DNA from: Arcuatula senhousia
Taxonomy: Eukaryota; Mollusca; Bivalvia; Mytilida; Mytilidae
DNA length: 64,000 nt
Direction: 5' to 3'
Assembly: GCA_963971305.1 (NCBI GenBank)
Contig: OZ020307.1
Location: 2,493,501-2,557,500 of the forward strand
The notes below the pieces were generated by a model that saw only the letters and a program-made list of their open reading frames with translations, was not told the origin of the DNA and did not search any database. This document shows, piece after piece, positions 1 through 11,974 of this stretch (the stretch's first letter is position 1; every line of letters begins with the position of its first letter). Position numbers and translations under genes: made by a program.

Positions 1-510
1 ACTGCGATAAAATGGTTGGTCTTGTCATACAATTAGGAAATAAATATTCTTAACCTTATTATATCATTAGTTTTTTCCCCAACTTATCACATAAATCAAC
101 CTGAAAATGCCGGCTATTCCAGCGGCATGTATCATCGCCTTCCACACGTACGTACTAGTATATAGAAAGTCCCCCCCTTTTTTCCGAGTCAATGTCTAAA
201 AATCCTTGATCAAAAAACAAATATAATATGTCAAAATGGTCAAAACCTACCTCTATGGTCTATTTCTAGCCACGACGATTATATTTTTCCTTAAAAAAGT
301 CAAAATTCCGCATCATACACTAAAAAAACCACGCCATGCTGGACTTTTAGTGTCAGAGCAGTTAAAGTTTGAAAAAGTTAACAGACGGACGGACGACAAA
401 GATTAATGCTCGCATGACCCTTCGGTTCAGGTGAGCAAAAATATGTATAGGAAAATTGTACGATATTGCGACTTTTTGGTTTTTAGATATTACCATTTTC
501 GCGCGTTTTC

Positions 511-580
511 TTATTGTTCGCTAGCTTATTGTTCGCTAGCTTGATTTTTGTTATTGTTCGCTGGCTTATTGTTCGCTAGC
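511..580. repeat. 15-bp tandem repeat in a 40-bp higher-order unit
   Basis: Four copies of TTATTGTTCGCTAGC start at 511, 526, 551 and 566. They form two pairs separated by a short TTGATTTTTG-type linker, so the higher-order unit is 40 bp. One copy has a single change (CTGGC). No coding potential is apparent. Confidence 0.9.
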
Positions 581-2689
581 TTGAGTTTAGTGTATGCAAT
601 GGCTGTTTTCCGTAGGTTTCGTTATTACTACATAAATATTGGTTTTAACCTTTATGAAAATCTTACTATATATATATGCCATAAGATGACTCGTTAAAAC
701 GGTTGCAAATCGACTTTTCAATATCACAAATGAGATTTTACTACGTAAAATGAATTATGAATGAGATTTTATAAGTAATATTTATGAAAAGAGAAGCTCA
801 AATTAATACATTTATATACAGAAGGATAATATAAGTACATATAGGATTTTTTTCATTATCAAATTTATAATAATGAAACAAAATATTTGTGTTTTGATAA
901 TAAGTTTGATTTATTAAAAGACAATGATTAATAAATATATGATATTTGAAGAGTTTCTGTTCTAGCTTAAGGTTTATATTTTACTACACAAATAGGGCAT
1001 ATGCATGACACAAAGAAATTAATATTCTTGAATGCAATTTCACAACGCAACTGTAGTGCTTTCCCTAGGTGGTCGAAACGTCTTGCATGACGGAATTGTC
1101 AACCAGTAAGAAGAAAGCCTGATGTCATACCATATCGATACACCATGAGGCAAAGACACCATATTCAGAGTGGAATCCCTTACTGTGGACTAAATTTCCC
1201 TAACGTACCCATCCAATTTTTTTCACTGCCAGTCGAAACTTGACTAATTTATATACAATTTTCATCTCGTTTCACCATCATCATCAATTCTGGTCCATTT
1301 TGTCATGTTTTAATCCCAGATTCAGCAAAATTCTTACTGAAGTATTCAGGTGCACAAAGAAAGCTAAAAGAAGACCTATGGTCAGACCCCCCCCCCCCCA
1401 AAAAAAAAAGAAGACACGGATATATATGGCTTTTACATGTTAGTTAGTTAGTTGTTGTTTGCTATATCAGGGAGATGAATATGACGATAAAATGGAGAAA
1501 ATGGGGACACCAGGTCAAGCAGGGATGAGATGTTTGTCTGACACTTGAAAAAAGAAGAATGAGTAGAATTGGGCTATTTAGCATGGGAATCCTACGGGTT
1601 CTACTATCATCAAGACTTGAGGCAGTACTGTTCTATAACGTGGGAGGAACGTAAAAACTTTGCTCCAAAACGACTCAACACTCAACGTATGGTCAGCAGT
1701 CAGGCACAGAGTAACAAGGCCTTCATAAAATACTTAACGAACCAATGTTGTGACTGCCACAACAATCTCATTGCATCATAGACTTACATTTATTATAGTC
1801 ATTTCATTATTGAAATGTTGAAAAAAAAATCATTAATTGCGTTATCTTACAACATTTATTCATTAAAACGTTAAAAGTCATTTTGACAGCTTGATACTTT
1901 TATTAATTTGAATTTCTATATATATTCGTTTCTTATAATGTGATTCAGAGAGAACATTGAACTAAAATAGCCTTGTCAAAGCATTATAATTGATTATTTC
2001 TTTCTAGTACAATTAAGTTAAAATACAAATTACATTGTAACTGCACTCAACCAAAATATGATTTGTTCGAAAGAAAACATTCATCCCGTATATTCTGCTT
2101 ACAAGTTTACACTAGAGTGTTTTAGAAATTGTTTTAATTTAAGAAGAAACAATTAATATTTTCATGTATTACCAAAAACACCTGGTCAAACCCATGCACA
2201 ATTTTATAAAAATGCTTATACCAGGAACATTGCAAATTTCCATTTCTCCGGTTATTTTGTTTCTCTCTCAGGCATATGAGACTGATCCTACAAGTTCTGT
2301 AGTTTTGTTGTTATATTTACTTACACCAAAAGTAAGAATCGATGGAATAAATGCATTGGTCAATATCAGATAATTTGAAAGTTGTAATGCGGCGGCAACA
2401 GAAAAGGTCCACAACAGCGGAAACACTAAGGCTATTGTAAGAATATGTCGTCGCTACAGGCAGCTATGCTTGTTTATAAGTATGTGTCTCGTGTAGTCGA
2501 ATAATTTAACTTATCAAGTTGTTGAAGTCATCAGCTGACCAAATGCAGCAAACAAACAAACAAACAAGTGGAAAATGATTAAGTCATCGAATCAGTAAAT
2601 GCGTACGACGAGAGACAACTCTATCATAAAATAAAACCACGTTAAAAAGACAAATTACAAATAAATCAATCTGGGTTTTTGTCTCTCCT
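581..2689. other. AT-rich non-coding stretch with repeat fragments
   Basis: No supportable gene is present. The short reading frames here are low complexity (for example a His-rich frame near 1275) and have no recognisable domain. Around 1440-1500 a GTTAGTTAG run followed by a TATCAGGGAGATGAA-type motif resembles the end of the SINE-like family annotated at 43211 and 47201. A short AAAC repeat lies near 2550. Confidence 0.6.
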
Positions 2690-3400
2690 GCGAAGCAGAG
2701 CGGGACATAGGTGTTACTTTACCGGCGGCGTTAACTTTTTGGAAAAGTTTTATGAGCACCTCCATATCTCAAGAACTATAAGTCCTAGGTTGATGAAACT
2801 TGGTATGCATAGGCCCCAGTAGTAGCTTAGCACAGTTGCATCCCCATCTTTTGACCTTGACCTTGATTTTCCGGTTGAGTGACTTTGACAATTTTCAATA
2901 CATATAATAGCAATGGAAAAGTTTTGCGAGCACCTCCATATCTCAAGAACTATAGGTCCTAGGTTGATGAAACTTGGTATGCATATGCCCCAGTAGTAGC
3001 TTAGCACAGTTGCATCCCCATCTTTTGACCATGACCTTGATTTTCCGGTTGAGTGACTTTGACAATTTTCAATACATATAATAGCAATGGAAAAGTTTTG
3101 CGAGCACCTCCATATCTCAAGAACTATAGGTCCTAGGTTGATGAAACTTGGTATGCATATGCCCCTGTAGTAGCTTAGCACAGTTGCATCCCCATCTTTT
3201 GACCTTGACCTTGATTTTCCGGTTGAGTGACTTTGATATTTTTTATTGCATATATTTGCAATGTTTAAGTTCTATAAACATCTTTTGATCTCAGAAACTG
3301 AAAATCCATGTAAATTCAAAATATAGTGGAAGTAAAAAAGAATAATTGTTTCTGATGGTGCCGGCAGGCGAGACATACTTTAGTGTTAACTCTTGTTTAT
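2690..3400. repeat. 174-bp tandem repeat (three copies plus a diverged fourth)
   Basis: Units begin with GGAAAAGTTTT at 2741, 2915 and 3089, an exact 174-bp period. A diverged partial unit follows to about 3330. The period is a multiple of three, so a 143-residue frame stays open on the minus strand (2750-3181), but its product is just the repeat translated and is not taken as a gene. The block is edged by GTCTCTCCTGCGAAGCAGAG at about 2681 and by CCGGCAGGCGAGACA near 3360, which are weakly inverted relative to each other and may mark the ends of a transposon. Confidence 0.85.
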
Positions 3401-3739
3401 ACTTTTCCTCTCATTTCATTTTTAAAGCAAAAAAGTATAAAAGGGAAATTAGAATCTCAACCTCTAAAAAGATTTTAAAAGACTTAACAAGAACTGAGAA
3501 CACATCTAAGAAGCAGCACATGCGTGAACCCTGTCATCGCTTAAGCAGTATATCATAACGAGACGTGGAATAAGCATTACCACATCAGACTAAAGCATAA
3601 AGCAACGGTTAAAAAATAAATTTAAACCACAAACGTTTGATAATGGACTATCCAGAAGGCCATAATTTATATGCAAAATTAAAAAATATATAATAATGCG
3701 AGAAATTAAACATTAATTTGAATAAAACAAAGGATAACA

Positions 3740-4010
3740 GAAGTTCAAACCCTGGATCAAAGGTCATGAACGTTAATATGACTCTGATATCAAAGGACAA
3801 GGTCATATGAGGGTCACTCTGGTACCTGACATATTGGCTTGTGGGAATTATTAATGCTCTTTGTCAAAAGGGAAAACAAAGAATTACCAGGACAGGTCAA
3901 AGGTCAGGGCCATATGAAGGTCACTTTGATACGCGATACATTGTTTAATGGTGATATATCCGCATGCCAAATATCAAATCCCTATGTCAAAGGATAAAAA
4001 AAGTTATGGT
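3740..4010. repeat. AGGTCA-rich degenerate duplication
   Basis: Two diverged units, at about 3757-3870 and 3897-3990, share phrases built on CAAAGGTCA, GGTCATATGA and GGTCACT. This is an interspersed or tandem repeat and no coding frame spans it. The AGGTCA words also match nuclear-receptor half-sites, but nothing else supports a regulatory role. Confidence 0.5.
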
Positions 4011-4124
4011 ACGAACCATCTTTTTAAACCCATAGGACTACTCATTTATCACCCCTGGGTCATTTCGTATGATTTTGTTCGTTCTTGAGTTCTTGATCTG
4101 ATCTTGAACTTCATAAAATATATA

Positions 4125-4613
4125 TGTTGTGTACAAGTTGCAACTTTGTACATGTTGCAACATGTACAGATATTTTGTACGAGTTAAGAAAAATATTGGA
4201 TGCCCTCTACATTATTATACACAACTTATTTTTTGCAATAATAAATGAGAATGGAATATTAAAAGAAAAGTGTATCACGAAGTTCACAATCAAGTCCATA
4301 AAATACAACAAGTTTTAAGAACTTCCTGTGCATAATGATGGCACTATATGTTCCCAGACTTTGATGTCTTGATTACAGCAACAACACTTTAAATGCTCTT
4401 TTTACGCACTTCAATAATACTATTTATTAAATATTTAGGTTACTATTTCTTAAAATCGGTATGCAGAATTTGACCAAAATGTGTAAAATCTCATATGTCT
4501 TCGTTTGGATTACATGTATCTGATAAAAGACCACCATGTCTTATTTTTTCTTAACTTGTACAATTTATTTGTACATGTTGCAACTTGTACAATATTGCAA
4601 CTTGTACACAACA
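4125..4613. mobile_element. MITE-like element, copy 1 (489 bp, long complex inverted ends)
   Basis: Both ends read TGTTGTGTACAAGTTGCAA inward. The inverted ends continue through nested TTGTACATGTTGCAACATG palindromes. The bases outside both ends are TATATA, consistent with the 4-bp duplication seen in copy 2 at 35754-36307, which lies in the opposite orientation. There is no transposase gene, so this is a non-autonomous element of unknown superfamily. Confidence 0.8.
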
Positions 4614-4859
4614 TATATAAAGAAACATGTTTAATCGCATTAGAAAAATGTAATGCGACCAATCAGAACACTCGATACAAAACTATCAAACACTTTATGT
4701 GTCATGATCCATGAGTGATGAATAAGTAAGCGAGAGAAAACCCCTGGGTGTCAGAGGATGGGTCTGGAAAGAAAATGATTAAGAACTAACACAAAAACAA
4801 TATGTATCCCCTTTCTGGGAAGGGAGACACAAATACCAAGATTTGTAAACTGTTATTTT

Positions 4860-5770
4860 CGTTATGTTTCATATGCATATTTCAAGGAATAGCATCTCAC
4901 TAGCAGCATTAGAATATTTGGAAGGCTGAAAGCCAAAAGTACTACATCCAAAACATTCGAACAAAGGAACGCTATCAACCATGTGCATCTTCATTACAAG
5001 GAAAGGCATTTTGTGTTTTTAATTATTTTAACGTAAAATAATCGAACAATGAAAAAAGCATATTGGTTCAACTCGTGTCAGACAAATCTGACAACCGGAC
5101 TTGTGTTATATACACTTTGTCCACCAGCACTAAGTACCAAGGTTGCTCTCAATGCACTAAACATATTTAATCTGTTACAGTACTGATTGCGACCGAAGCT
5201 TGATATTGTAGACGCTAACAACAATATTATTCTATTCATTCAATCTGTACAAGCACTTATCTGCCCGACTTTCGTCAAAGACAAATTACTAAATGATATG
5301 ATTAAAAAGTAAAATTACAAATAAATTCTATTGTTGAACGAATTACATTTGTTTTGATATTTGAACAAATGAAATAAGACCCAAAGGGAAGTAGAAACAA
5401 AATAAGATAATTATTATATAAAATATATAAAATAATAACAACAAATAGCCTACATATATTTAAATGAAATTTGATAACAACTTATTTGTTTTTAGCTATA
5501 ATGACTCTGTATTAGGCGACAGCATTAACTTTTAAAATTAAACGGTTGTCGCAGACTAAAGGTGGTAATGTGCTTTCCTCTTGGTATATGAATATCTATT
5601 ATAAGAAACATAAAAAGCTACAAAAAAATTCCCCTTTTTCTAATTCTGACGTAAATCGAATTAAGTAGCAGTCTCTATAAGACTGATGCAGAAGGTGATA
5701 TTCTCATGTGCTCAGAATTTCATGAAATTCATGTCATCAATTAATTATATAAGCTGACTGACCAAAAAAA
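4860..5770. repeat. Interspersed repeat family A, copy 1
   Basis: This stretch shares blocks with 8100-9000 and 29999-31060: a TTTCAAGGA-type start with CTCATCAGCAG-like words, an AATCTGTTACAGTACTGATT block, a CTGCCCGACTT block, GAAATAAGACCCA, and a GACTCTGTATTAGGCGACAGC block ending in AAATTCCCCTTT. It is about 1 kb, non-coding and diverged between copies. It probably derives from an old transposon whose superfamily I cannot name. Confidence 0.6.
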
Positions 5771-7019
5771 ATGACCTCATCCTTTGTTGCTAGGCATTGC
5801 CAGATGAAAACAATTTCCTTAGCAACAAGCCGAGGAAATCCCTCTATTTTGGCTTTCTTAAGAAGGGCATAAAATAACAAGAAAAGAAATTATAGAAATT
5901 GTGCTTTTTTAATGAATAAATATGAGCAGTTTACAACAATTTCCATCGCATACAATGTGAAATCTAAAAAACTGGCAATTTGCCAATATTTCAGATTTTT
6001 TGGCATTTTTCACATTTGCGAAAACCTATGTTTTTACACAATTTTTTTTTCTACTTATAAATAAAAAATCCCGAAATTTGGACATTAATAATGAATATAA
6101 GAGAAAAGAAGCAAAGGTGTACCACAGGGGTAACCGTAAAGACAAAGACAAAATCGGTAGACAAAAAATCATAACAACGAAACAAACCGCACAACAACAT
6201 AAAACATATGTTTGTTATCAATGGTCATTGGTCTTCAATTAACAAAATTCAAAACGAAGATTAAGCTGGCTTAAGTGTACGGGTAGGAGTACTAGTAGGA
6301 GGAGGCTCTCCTACTTTTACAGTGTTTTAAACAGGCATTTTGTCTTTCCATTAAATTACGTAAGGCTCGTTTAACATTAATGTTACCCTAATTTTACATT
6401 AAATTAATGTTGTTAATCGTAAGAATTTTTAACGTTTATTTAGTGTAAATTAACGTTAAAATTTTAACGTTATTTTTCCTGTTGAATTTTGCGACGTCTA
6501 TGGCAAGCCGTTTTACTTTTTTTTCTAACTTCGAGATATCTCATATAGTATATATGTTACAGTGGATTAGTGTAATCAGTAATTTCATGAAATGACTAAA
6601 ATTTTCAGTAAGTTCATGAAACCACAAAAAATTCCCGTCGTTTCATGAAATTACTGGAAAAAAAACAGATGGAAAATTACACTACTTTACTGAATCCATT
6701 TTGAACATCTAATATATTTTATATATCAAATTTCACATTTCAGAGGAGAATTGAATGAATATCAATAAATATTGTCATTATATACAAACATTTCTATATA
6801 AATGAAATTAAAGATGTAACTGTATTCCTTACATGACATGTTAAAATGTAGGTCAATGTGACCTAATTCCACCAGGATGCTGACCTACCACACCTAATGC
6901 ATACATATACATGTAACAAGTTTGATGATCCTACCATATATAGTTGCTGAGATATGAAGTCGGACATAAACTCGAATGTAAGTCGCTCAAGCGGAAAATG
7001 TAGGTCATAAGAAAAACAA
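5771..7019. other. Non-coding stretch with a hairpin and a SINE-like fragment
   Basis: No supportable gene is present. A fragment at about 6110-6240 (CAGGGGTAACCGTAAAGACAA and following) resembles the family seen at 46970-47030 and 63260-63420. The stretch 6360-6480 is rich in TTAATGTTA and TTAACGTTA words. A 20-bp hairpin lies at 6577-6656 (see its own entry). A diverged AGGTCA-type repeat occupies about 6840-7010. Confidence 0.5.
6577..6656. repeat. Foldback hairpin, 20-bp arms
   Basis: CAGTAATTTCATGAAATGAC at 6577-6596 is the inverse, with one mismatch, of the sequence at 6637-6656. The loop is 40 bp and holds a third related word. Weaker inverted similarity continues outward to about 6560 and 6705, suggesting a small MITE. 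Confidence 0.7.
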
Positions 7020-8139
7020 GGACCCAAATTAGGCACCAGGCAACTATATATAGAGGGATAACAGTCACCCCAGTCATTAACAAACTTCTGGAGTGTATCC
7101 TACAAGATCAGATCGACAAGGCCCTCGATCCAACCCAGAACAGGATGCAGCGAGGCTTCTCAAAGAAGACCAATCCACTCAACGCTGCCCTTCTAATCTC
7201 AGAGGGTATAAACGAGACTCTGGCAACCCTTTCGCAGTTATCACATTAGATGCAGAAAAGGCATTCGATACAGTCGACAATCTTCACCTGCTGAGGAAAT
7301 TGTATTACAGTGACATTGACCAACATGATTGGCTATTGATTAAATCCCTACAAACAGAGGCAATAGCAAGGGTGAAATGGAAAGGTCACTTGAGTCCAGT
7401 ATTTCCCTCACAGCAAGGCATAAGACAAGGTGCCAAACTTTCACCTACCTTATACAAGAGATATAACAACCATATGCTAGATACTCTTCAACAACACAAT
7501 GCAGGGGCTCGTATTGGTACCACGTTTATCGGAGCACCCATTGTGGCTGATGATGTGGCGATAATTGCAAACAACCCAGTTGACCTACAATGTGTTCTAC
7601 ACATTGTCAACGACTGTACTAGAGCAGACAGAGTTACCATCAACTCTCTGAAAAGTGATGCTGTCATCTTTAACTCCAGTCGTAACCGAGATGAGCAAAC
7701 CTGGGAGCTTGGTAAAGACAAAATCAAGGAAGTAGAAAAAACAACACATATTGGACTGACCCGCCACAAGAATAACAAGAATGCAGTGGTGGAAAGAATT
7801 CAAAAAGGTAGAAGAACTCTATATGCCCTCATGGGAGCTGGGCTTCATGGGAAAAATGGCCTTAATCCAGTCATATCCTTCAAACTTTATACTACTTTCT
7901 GCAGACCAAGAGTCAGCTATGGTCTGGAGGTTACTCAGCTTAGCACTAGAGAAAGAGTGGAGCTTGAACAATTCGAAAGGAAAACTCTCAAGAATCTACA
8001 GGGACTACCAGACCGCTGTGCCAACATAGCAGCTTACATACTTATAGGAGCTATCCCTATCACCAGCATAATTGAAAGACAGGCTATCACAATGTTTCTT
8101 AACATTGCCTTTCGAGTTTGTGGTCGTACTTTGGCATGA
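7020..8139 (+). pseudogene. 5'-truncated non-LTR retrotransposon reverse transcriptase
   Basis: The main frame (7093-8139) shows LINE reverse-transcriptase features: ITLDAEKAFDTVD (the conserved Asp block), QQGIRQGAKLSP (finger/palm block) and ADDVAI (the catalytic YADD-type box, here VADD). It ends in a typical thumb/C-terminal region. The upstream part of the RT, from about 7050 (ITVTPVINKLLECIL, then MQRGFSKKTNPLNAAL), lies in a second frame, so a frameshift falls near 7220-7240. No endonuclease domain is found upstream, so the copy is 5'-truncated. The clade is not certain. Known for the family: target-primed reverse transcription in the nucleus. This copy is dead. Confidence 0.85.
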
Positions 8140-9000
8140 CATACTTGGGTGCTGTATCCTGCGTGGGTCAAAACAGGTAAATTTGTTGTTTCAATTTTAA
8201 CCTGTCCTGATTTTGACTGAAATACTGTAGACTGGACATAAAACAAAGAGCAATCTTGTCCACTAACAGCGGTTATAAACCAGTGGACCACATTAAAAAG
8301 TACTAAGGAGACCATTAGGTATACGCGTCGGCGACACAACCAACACAAACAAGCCCAAGTTTCAAAAGAATCCACAACGAAAGGCAGCCATTATTTAATA
8401 TCAATATTTTGACCAGAAATTACCAAATTTCAACATTTCACTAAAATTATCTTCTCGTGTCCTTTGTTTGATATTTTTTATGTTGGTCTCAACAACCCAT
8501 CAATGGGTAATCTGTTGCAGTCCTGATTACGACTGAAACGGATCGACTTTATATCATTGGTGTATTTTTGTGACCTCTACATACAATTATCTGCTCGACT
8601 TAAACTACAAATAATAATTAATTTTGTTAAAACATTTACATAAATGAAATAAGACACATCGAGAAGCAAGAACAAATTTTAATTACAAACGTTAGCCTTT
8701 TATAATAAGTTTTATGAAATAAGATTTTGACCTATTTGTTCTCAGTTATTGATTCCGGATTAAGCGACAGCATTAACATCAAACACTGAAACTTTAAATG
8801 CAGTTGTTGTGCTCTCCCATCGATATAAGATTTTTGTTAATTGCCACAAAAGAAATTCCCTTACTCTAATAATAACGTAAAATTGAATAAAATAAAGACT
8901 TTTGTTATGGACTGACCTATAACTCACATAAGCCATGTATGCTGCAAAGAGACTCTCGAACATACAAAATCTGAACAAAACTATAATTTGCCTAAGTTAA
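8140..9000. repeat. Interspersed repeat family A, copy 2, with a family C fragment
   Basis: It shares the AATCTGTTGCAGTCCTGATT block (about 8508), the ATCTGCTCGACTT block (about 8590), GAAATAAGACACA (about 8650) and a TCCGGATTAAGCGACAGC block (about 8755) with the copies at 4860-5770 and 29999-31060. At 8325-8420 the ACACAACCAACA / CACAACGAAAGGCAGCC motif matches the family C pieces at 33171 and 44955. No gene is supported. Confidence 0.55.
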
Positions 9001-10378
9001 TGTGCGGTTCAAAATTTTATCTTCAAGCAGCGTCAAAAAACTTTTTTATCATTTGACAAAAGTAACAGAAAAACACATCCAGACACATCAACCATTTTAA
9101 CAACTTTATAACAATTTGTTGTTAAGTTTTTGTGTTGTTAACATGTAACAAATTGTTGTTAATTTGTTTTGTTGTTTACAAGTTTTATGTTACTTCTCAC
9201 ACTTCGTTGTTTAGTGATTGCTTTCATCTCAAGCAGCTTTATTCTGCTGTATCAGGGAGATGAAAATGAAATAAATTGAAATATCAAAACATAAGTTTTA
9301 CGATGTTATACACGAAAAATAAATCATTCCTTGTAAAAGGAAAGTATATCGACAAATTATTCAAACCTTTTTTATGCGACGCTTTTGCTTAAAATTCTAA
9401 GTTCAATATTGGTCATACACACACTTCGGCCACAATAAACTGAATCAGAGACAAATGTCCAGTGGTAATCTTTACGTTTAATTTCATATGTAATTAATCT
9501 TATCAATACTATTGTTTTTCATATATTATTTCAAAATTCAAAATGTTCACAAAAATTACGCTTTCACCATTAGTTCACAAAAGTCAGACATGACTGTCCA
9601 GTCGATTTTCGACAGCATTAAATAACGTCATTTTTCATAAACACAGTCTTTTTAGCGATGTCAATTATCGCCAATATCCTGCGAAATATCTATGGTTAGC
9701 CGTCATGTTTTTCGAATTACAGCCAGAAGATCCCAGAATTCATTAGGACAGCTATGATTTTTATTTTATATAGAAGCGATACATATATAAAAATCACCAG
9801 ATTCTCAACTCGAATGGTCTCTGAGTTAAAGACTTTTTTAATCAGAACTCTACAAACCTTTGTTTTTGCACGATTAAAGCACAAAGAATAAATCAAGATT
9901 CCCATGAGATAGCACCTCTGAAAAAACTAACAACACAAGTTTAAACTGTTCCTAGATCGTTGTCTTCACTTATGAAATTGTGTGGGGTACAACACAGTTT
10001 AGGAAGAATATGACTGTAATTGTCCATCAAAATATTTTATCAACCAAATATGATATATGAACCAACACAACAAATATAATTTATTATGATTGTGAAAAAA
10101 AATCATATATTAATATAGGGCAAAACATTTTAGGCATAACGGAGTCACAGCACTCGACTTTTGTTTGCTATACTATTCTCTAACGGAATACTGTCGACCC
10201 TTCGTATAAAAGATAATGAGTTGAAGAATACGCCTACATAACTCAGTGACATCTTAAAAATTCACAACGAAAAACAGCATCCTCAAATGTGACCAGTGGT
10301 TATTGCTCGCTGTTTTGCAATTGACCCTAGTTTAGAATTATTATGAAAAAAATAGGGCATGTAATGGGACATTAAATG
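9001..10378. other. AT-rich non-coding stretch
   Basis: No supportable gene is present. A piece of the SINE-like family (TATCAGGGAGATGAAAATG) lies near 9250. A family C fragment (TTCACAACGAAAAACAGCATCC, then a GACCAGTGG block) lies at about 10260-10330. The 62-codon minus frame near 9717-9905 has no recognisable feature. Confidence 0.5.
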
Positions 10379-10805
10379 ATACCCCGCCACGTTATAATAT
10401 CAAAAGTTCATAAAATTTGATTTCAAAGTGAAAACTATTTTTTGGATCATGCTGGAAATTGAACTTGACCTGTATTTTATTGTACGCAATAGCTGTACAA
10501 AATATCATTTGAATCCCATGACGCGTTTTCAAGTTATTGGTCGGAAACTCAAATTTTCATGAATTTATTACCAAAGTGGCCTATCTCGAAAACTATTTTT
10601 TGGACCATGCTGGAAATCGAACTTGACCTGTATTTTATTGTACTTAACAGCTGTGCAAAATATCATTCAAATCCTTAGACGCGTTTTCAAGTTATTGGTC
10701 GGAAACCTTTAGGGGACGGACGAACGAACGGACGGACGGACGGACAGACACCGAAAAAAACTGAGGGTATAACATAATACCCTGCCACTTCGCGTGGCGG
10801 GGTAT
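10379..10805. mobile_element. Small interspersed element with 13-bp inverted ends and GACGGACG tail
   Basis: ATACCCCGCCACG at 10379-10391 is the exact inverse of 10793-10805. Inside are two tandem units starting AAAACTATTTTTTGGA at 10431 and 10589 (158-bp spacing), then a (GACG)n tract at about 10715-10745. The right end also forms a local hairpin (TGCCACTTCGCGTGGCGG). A weak relative with a GACGGACGG run lies at about 330-440. No coding potential. Confidence 0.7.
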
Positions 10806-11311
10806 ACAAATATAAAAAAAAAAATATTGTTAATAAACAAAAGAAAGGCCTTGTTCTATAATTTTTTGTTTGTTTTATGTTTTATGAATTACTTGTTTTT
10901 GAAATTTCCGATTGTTTAAGTTCAATTATGGTTAAACCACCAGCTTTATTTCCGTAACTGCATAAGGTCGATATCTTGGTTTCGAATTTAGTATCCCTGT
11001 TGGAACGTTTGTGTCTTGGTTTAATTTCTTTAACTATTAAAAATTGGATTCAGACCTTCCAATGATTCAAATGCTGCTAATGATACACAATGAAATATAC
11101 ATATACAACATAATCAAATAAACTGCAGAACACCTGTCGTGGTGTTTGTTGGTTTTTTTTACCACTCGTTCGATAACTTCTGATGGTGGACCTGATGTCC
11201 CTTTAAGTAATTACAAGCTTAGGCCAGTCTAATATCTAGTGGTATTCAATTATCTCCCCTGCAGAAAACAGCTAATGTGTTTTTAAATTTTTAACGATGA
11301 CAACAACGATG
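10806..11311. other. Non-coding left flank of the palindromic element
   Basis: AT-rich DNA with no open frame or recognisable repeat. It ends in the 6-bp target duplication adjoining the large element. Confidence 0.5.
11306..11311. repeat. Target-site duplication, left copy (ACGATG)
   Basis: ACGATG directly abuts the left terminus of the palindromic element and is repeated directly after its right terminus at 25169-25174. A 6-bp duplication is the size known for Polinton/Maverick integration. Confidence 0.85.
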
Positions 11312-11319
11312 AGTAGTAT

Positions 11320-11333
11320 AATGGGTCACTCTA
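11320..11333 (+). promoter_or_regulatory. Terminal motif AATGGGTCACTCTA
   Basis: This terminal word recurs inside the element. GGGTCACTCTA is at 17529-17539 (inverse at 19002-19012), and AATGGGTCACT is present as its inverse in the spacer at 18153-18163. Repetition at the ends and near the centre suggests a binding site for the replication or integration machinery (inference). Confidence 0.4.
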
Positions 11334-11392
11334 GACCAAAATGTACTTTTATTTTCCCATATACTTCTATGTTAAATTTTCTTGACGATCTT

Positions 11393-11408
11393 GGCGACAC
11401 TTGTCGCC
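11393..11408. repeat. Subterminal palindrome, left
   Basis: GGCGACA-CT-TGTCGCC is a 7-bp perfect hairpin stem about 80 bp inside the terminus. It is mirrored at 25072-25087. Confidence 0.7.
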
Positions 11409-11460
11409 CCCAGAACTCAGTAGCAGTAAAGTCGTGTGCAGTCATGCGGAACGACGATTT

Positions 11461-11840
11461 CTAATCTTAGCCCTAACCCCTAACCCTTTTGTATGTTTCG
11501 CCCTTTATGGGCTCTTATATGCTGTCTCTTTTTCGTCTATGGACTCTTGTTTCGCCCTTTATGGGCTCTTGTCTCGGACCTTTCCCCTAACCCCTTTTCC
11601 TTTGTAAGTTTCGCCCTCTTGTTTCATAATGTTTCTTTTCGTTCATTGACTCCTGGTTTGCTCTTTACGGGCTCTCCTGACCCTATCCATAAGCCTAACC
11701 CTTAGCCCTAACCTTAAACATAACCCTACCCCCCTTTTTTTTCCTTTGTAAGTTTTGCCCTTTATGGGCTCTTTCGTGATGTCTTTTCATCCTTGGACTC
11801 TTGTTTTACCCTTTATGGGCTCCCCTGACCCTATCCCTAA
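11461..11840. repeat. Telomere-like subterminal repeats, left
   Basis: CCCTAACCCCTAACCC-type words alternate with CCCTTTATGGGCTC and TTTCCTTTGTAAGTTT blocks. The TTAGGG strand points outward, as at a real left chromosome end. The mirror zone lies at 24650-25015, and a related block of about 40 bp sits in the spacer at 18238-18278. The repeats are degenerate, not a pure telomere array. Confidence 0.8.
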
Positions 11841-11974
11841 CACCCTTTTCCTTTGACCCTTTTGTGTCGCCCTTTATGGTCTCTTTGTATTCTTGTGTTG
11901 TTTACCTTCTTTTTTTCTATTTCCCTATCCCTCCCTACTCCCCCCCCCCTTTTCTCTTTTTATTTTGCTTATTT

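Noticed and set aside
2750..3181. 143-residue minus-strand protein with internal repeats
   Set aside because: It is only the 174-bp tandem repeat in translation; the unit length is divisible by three.
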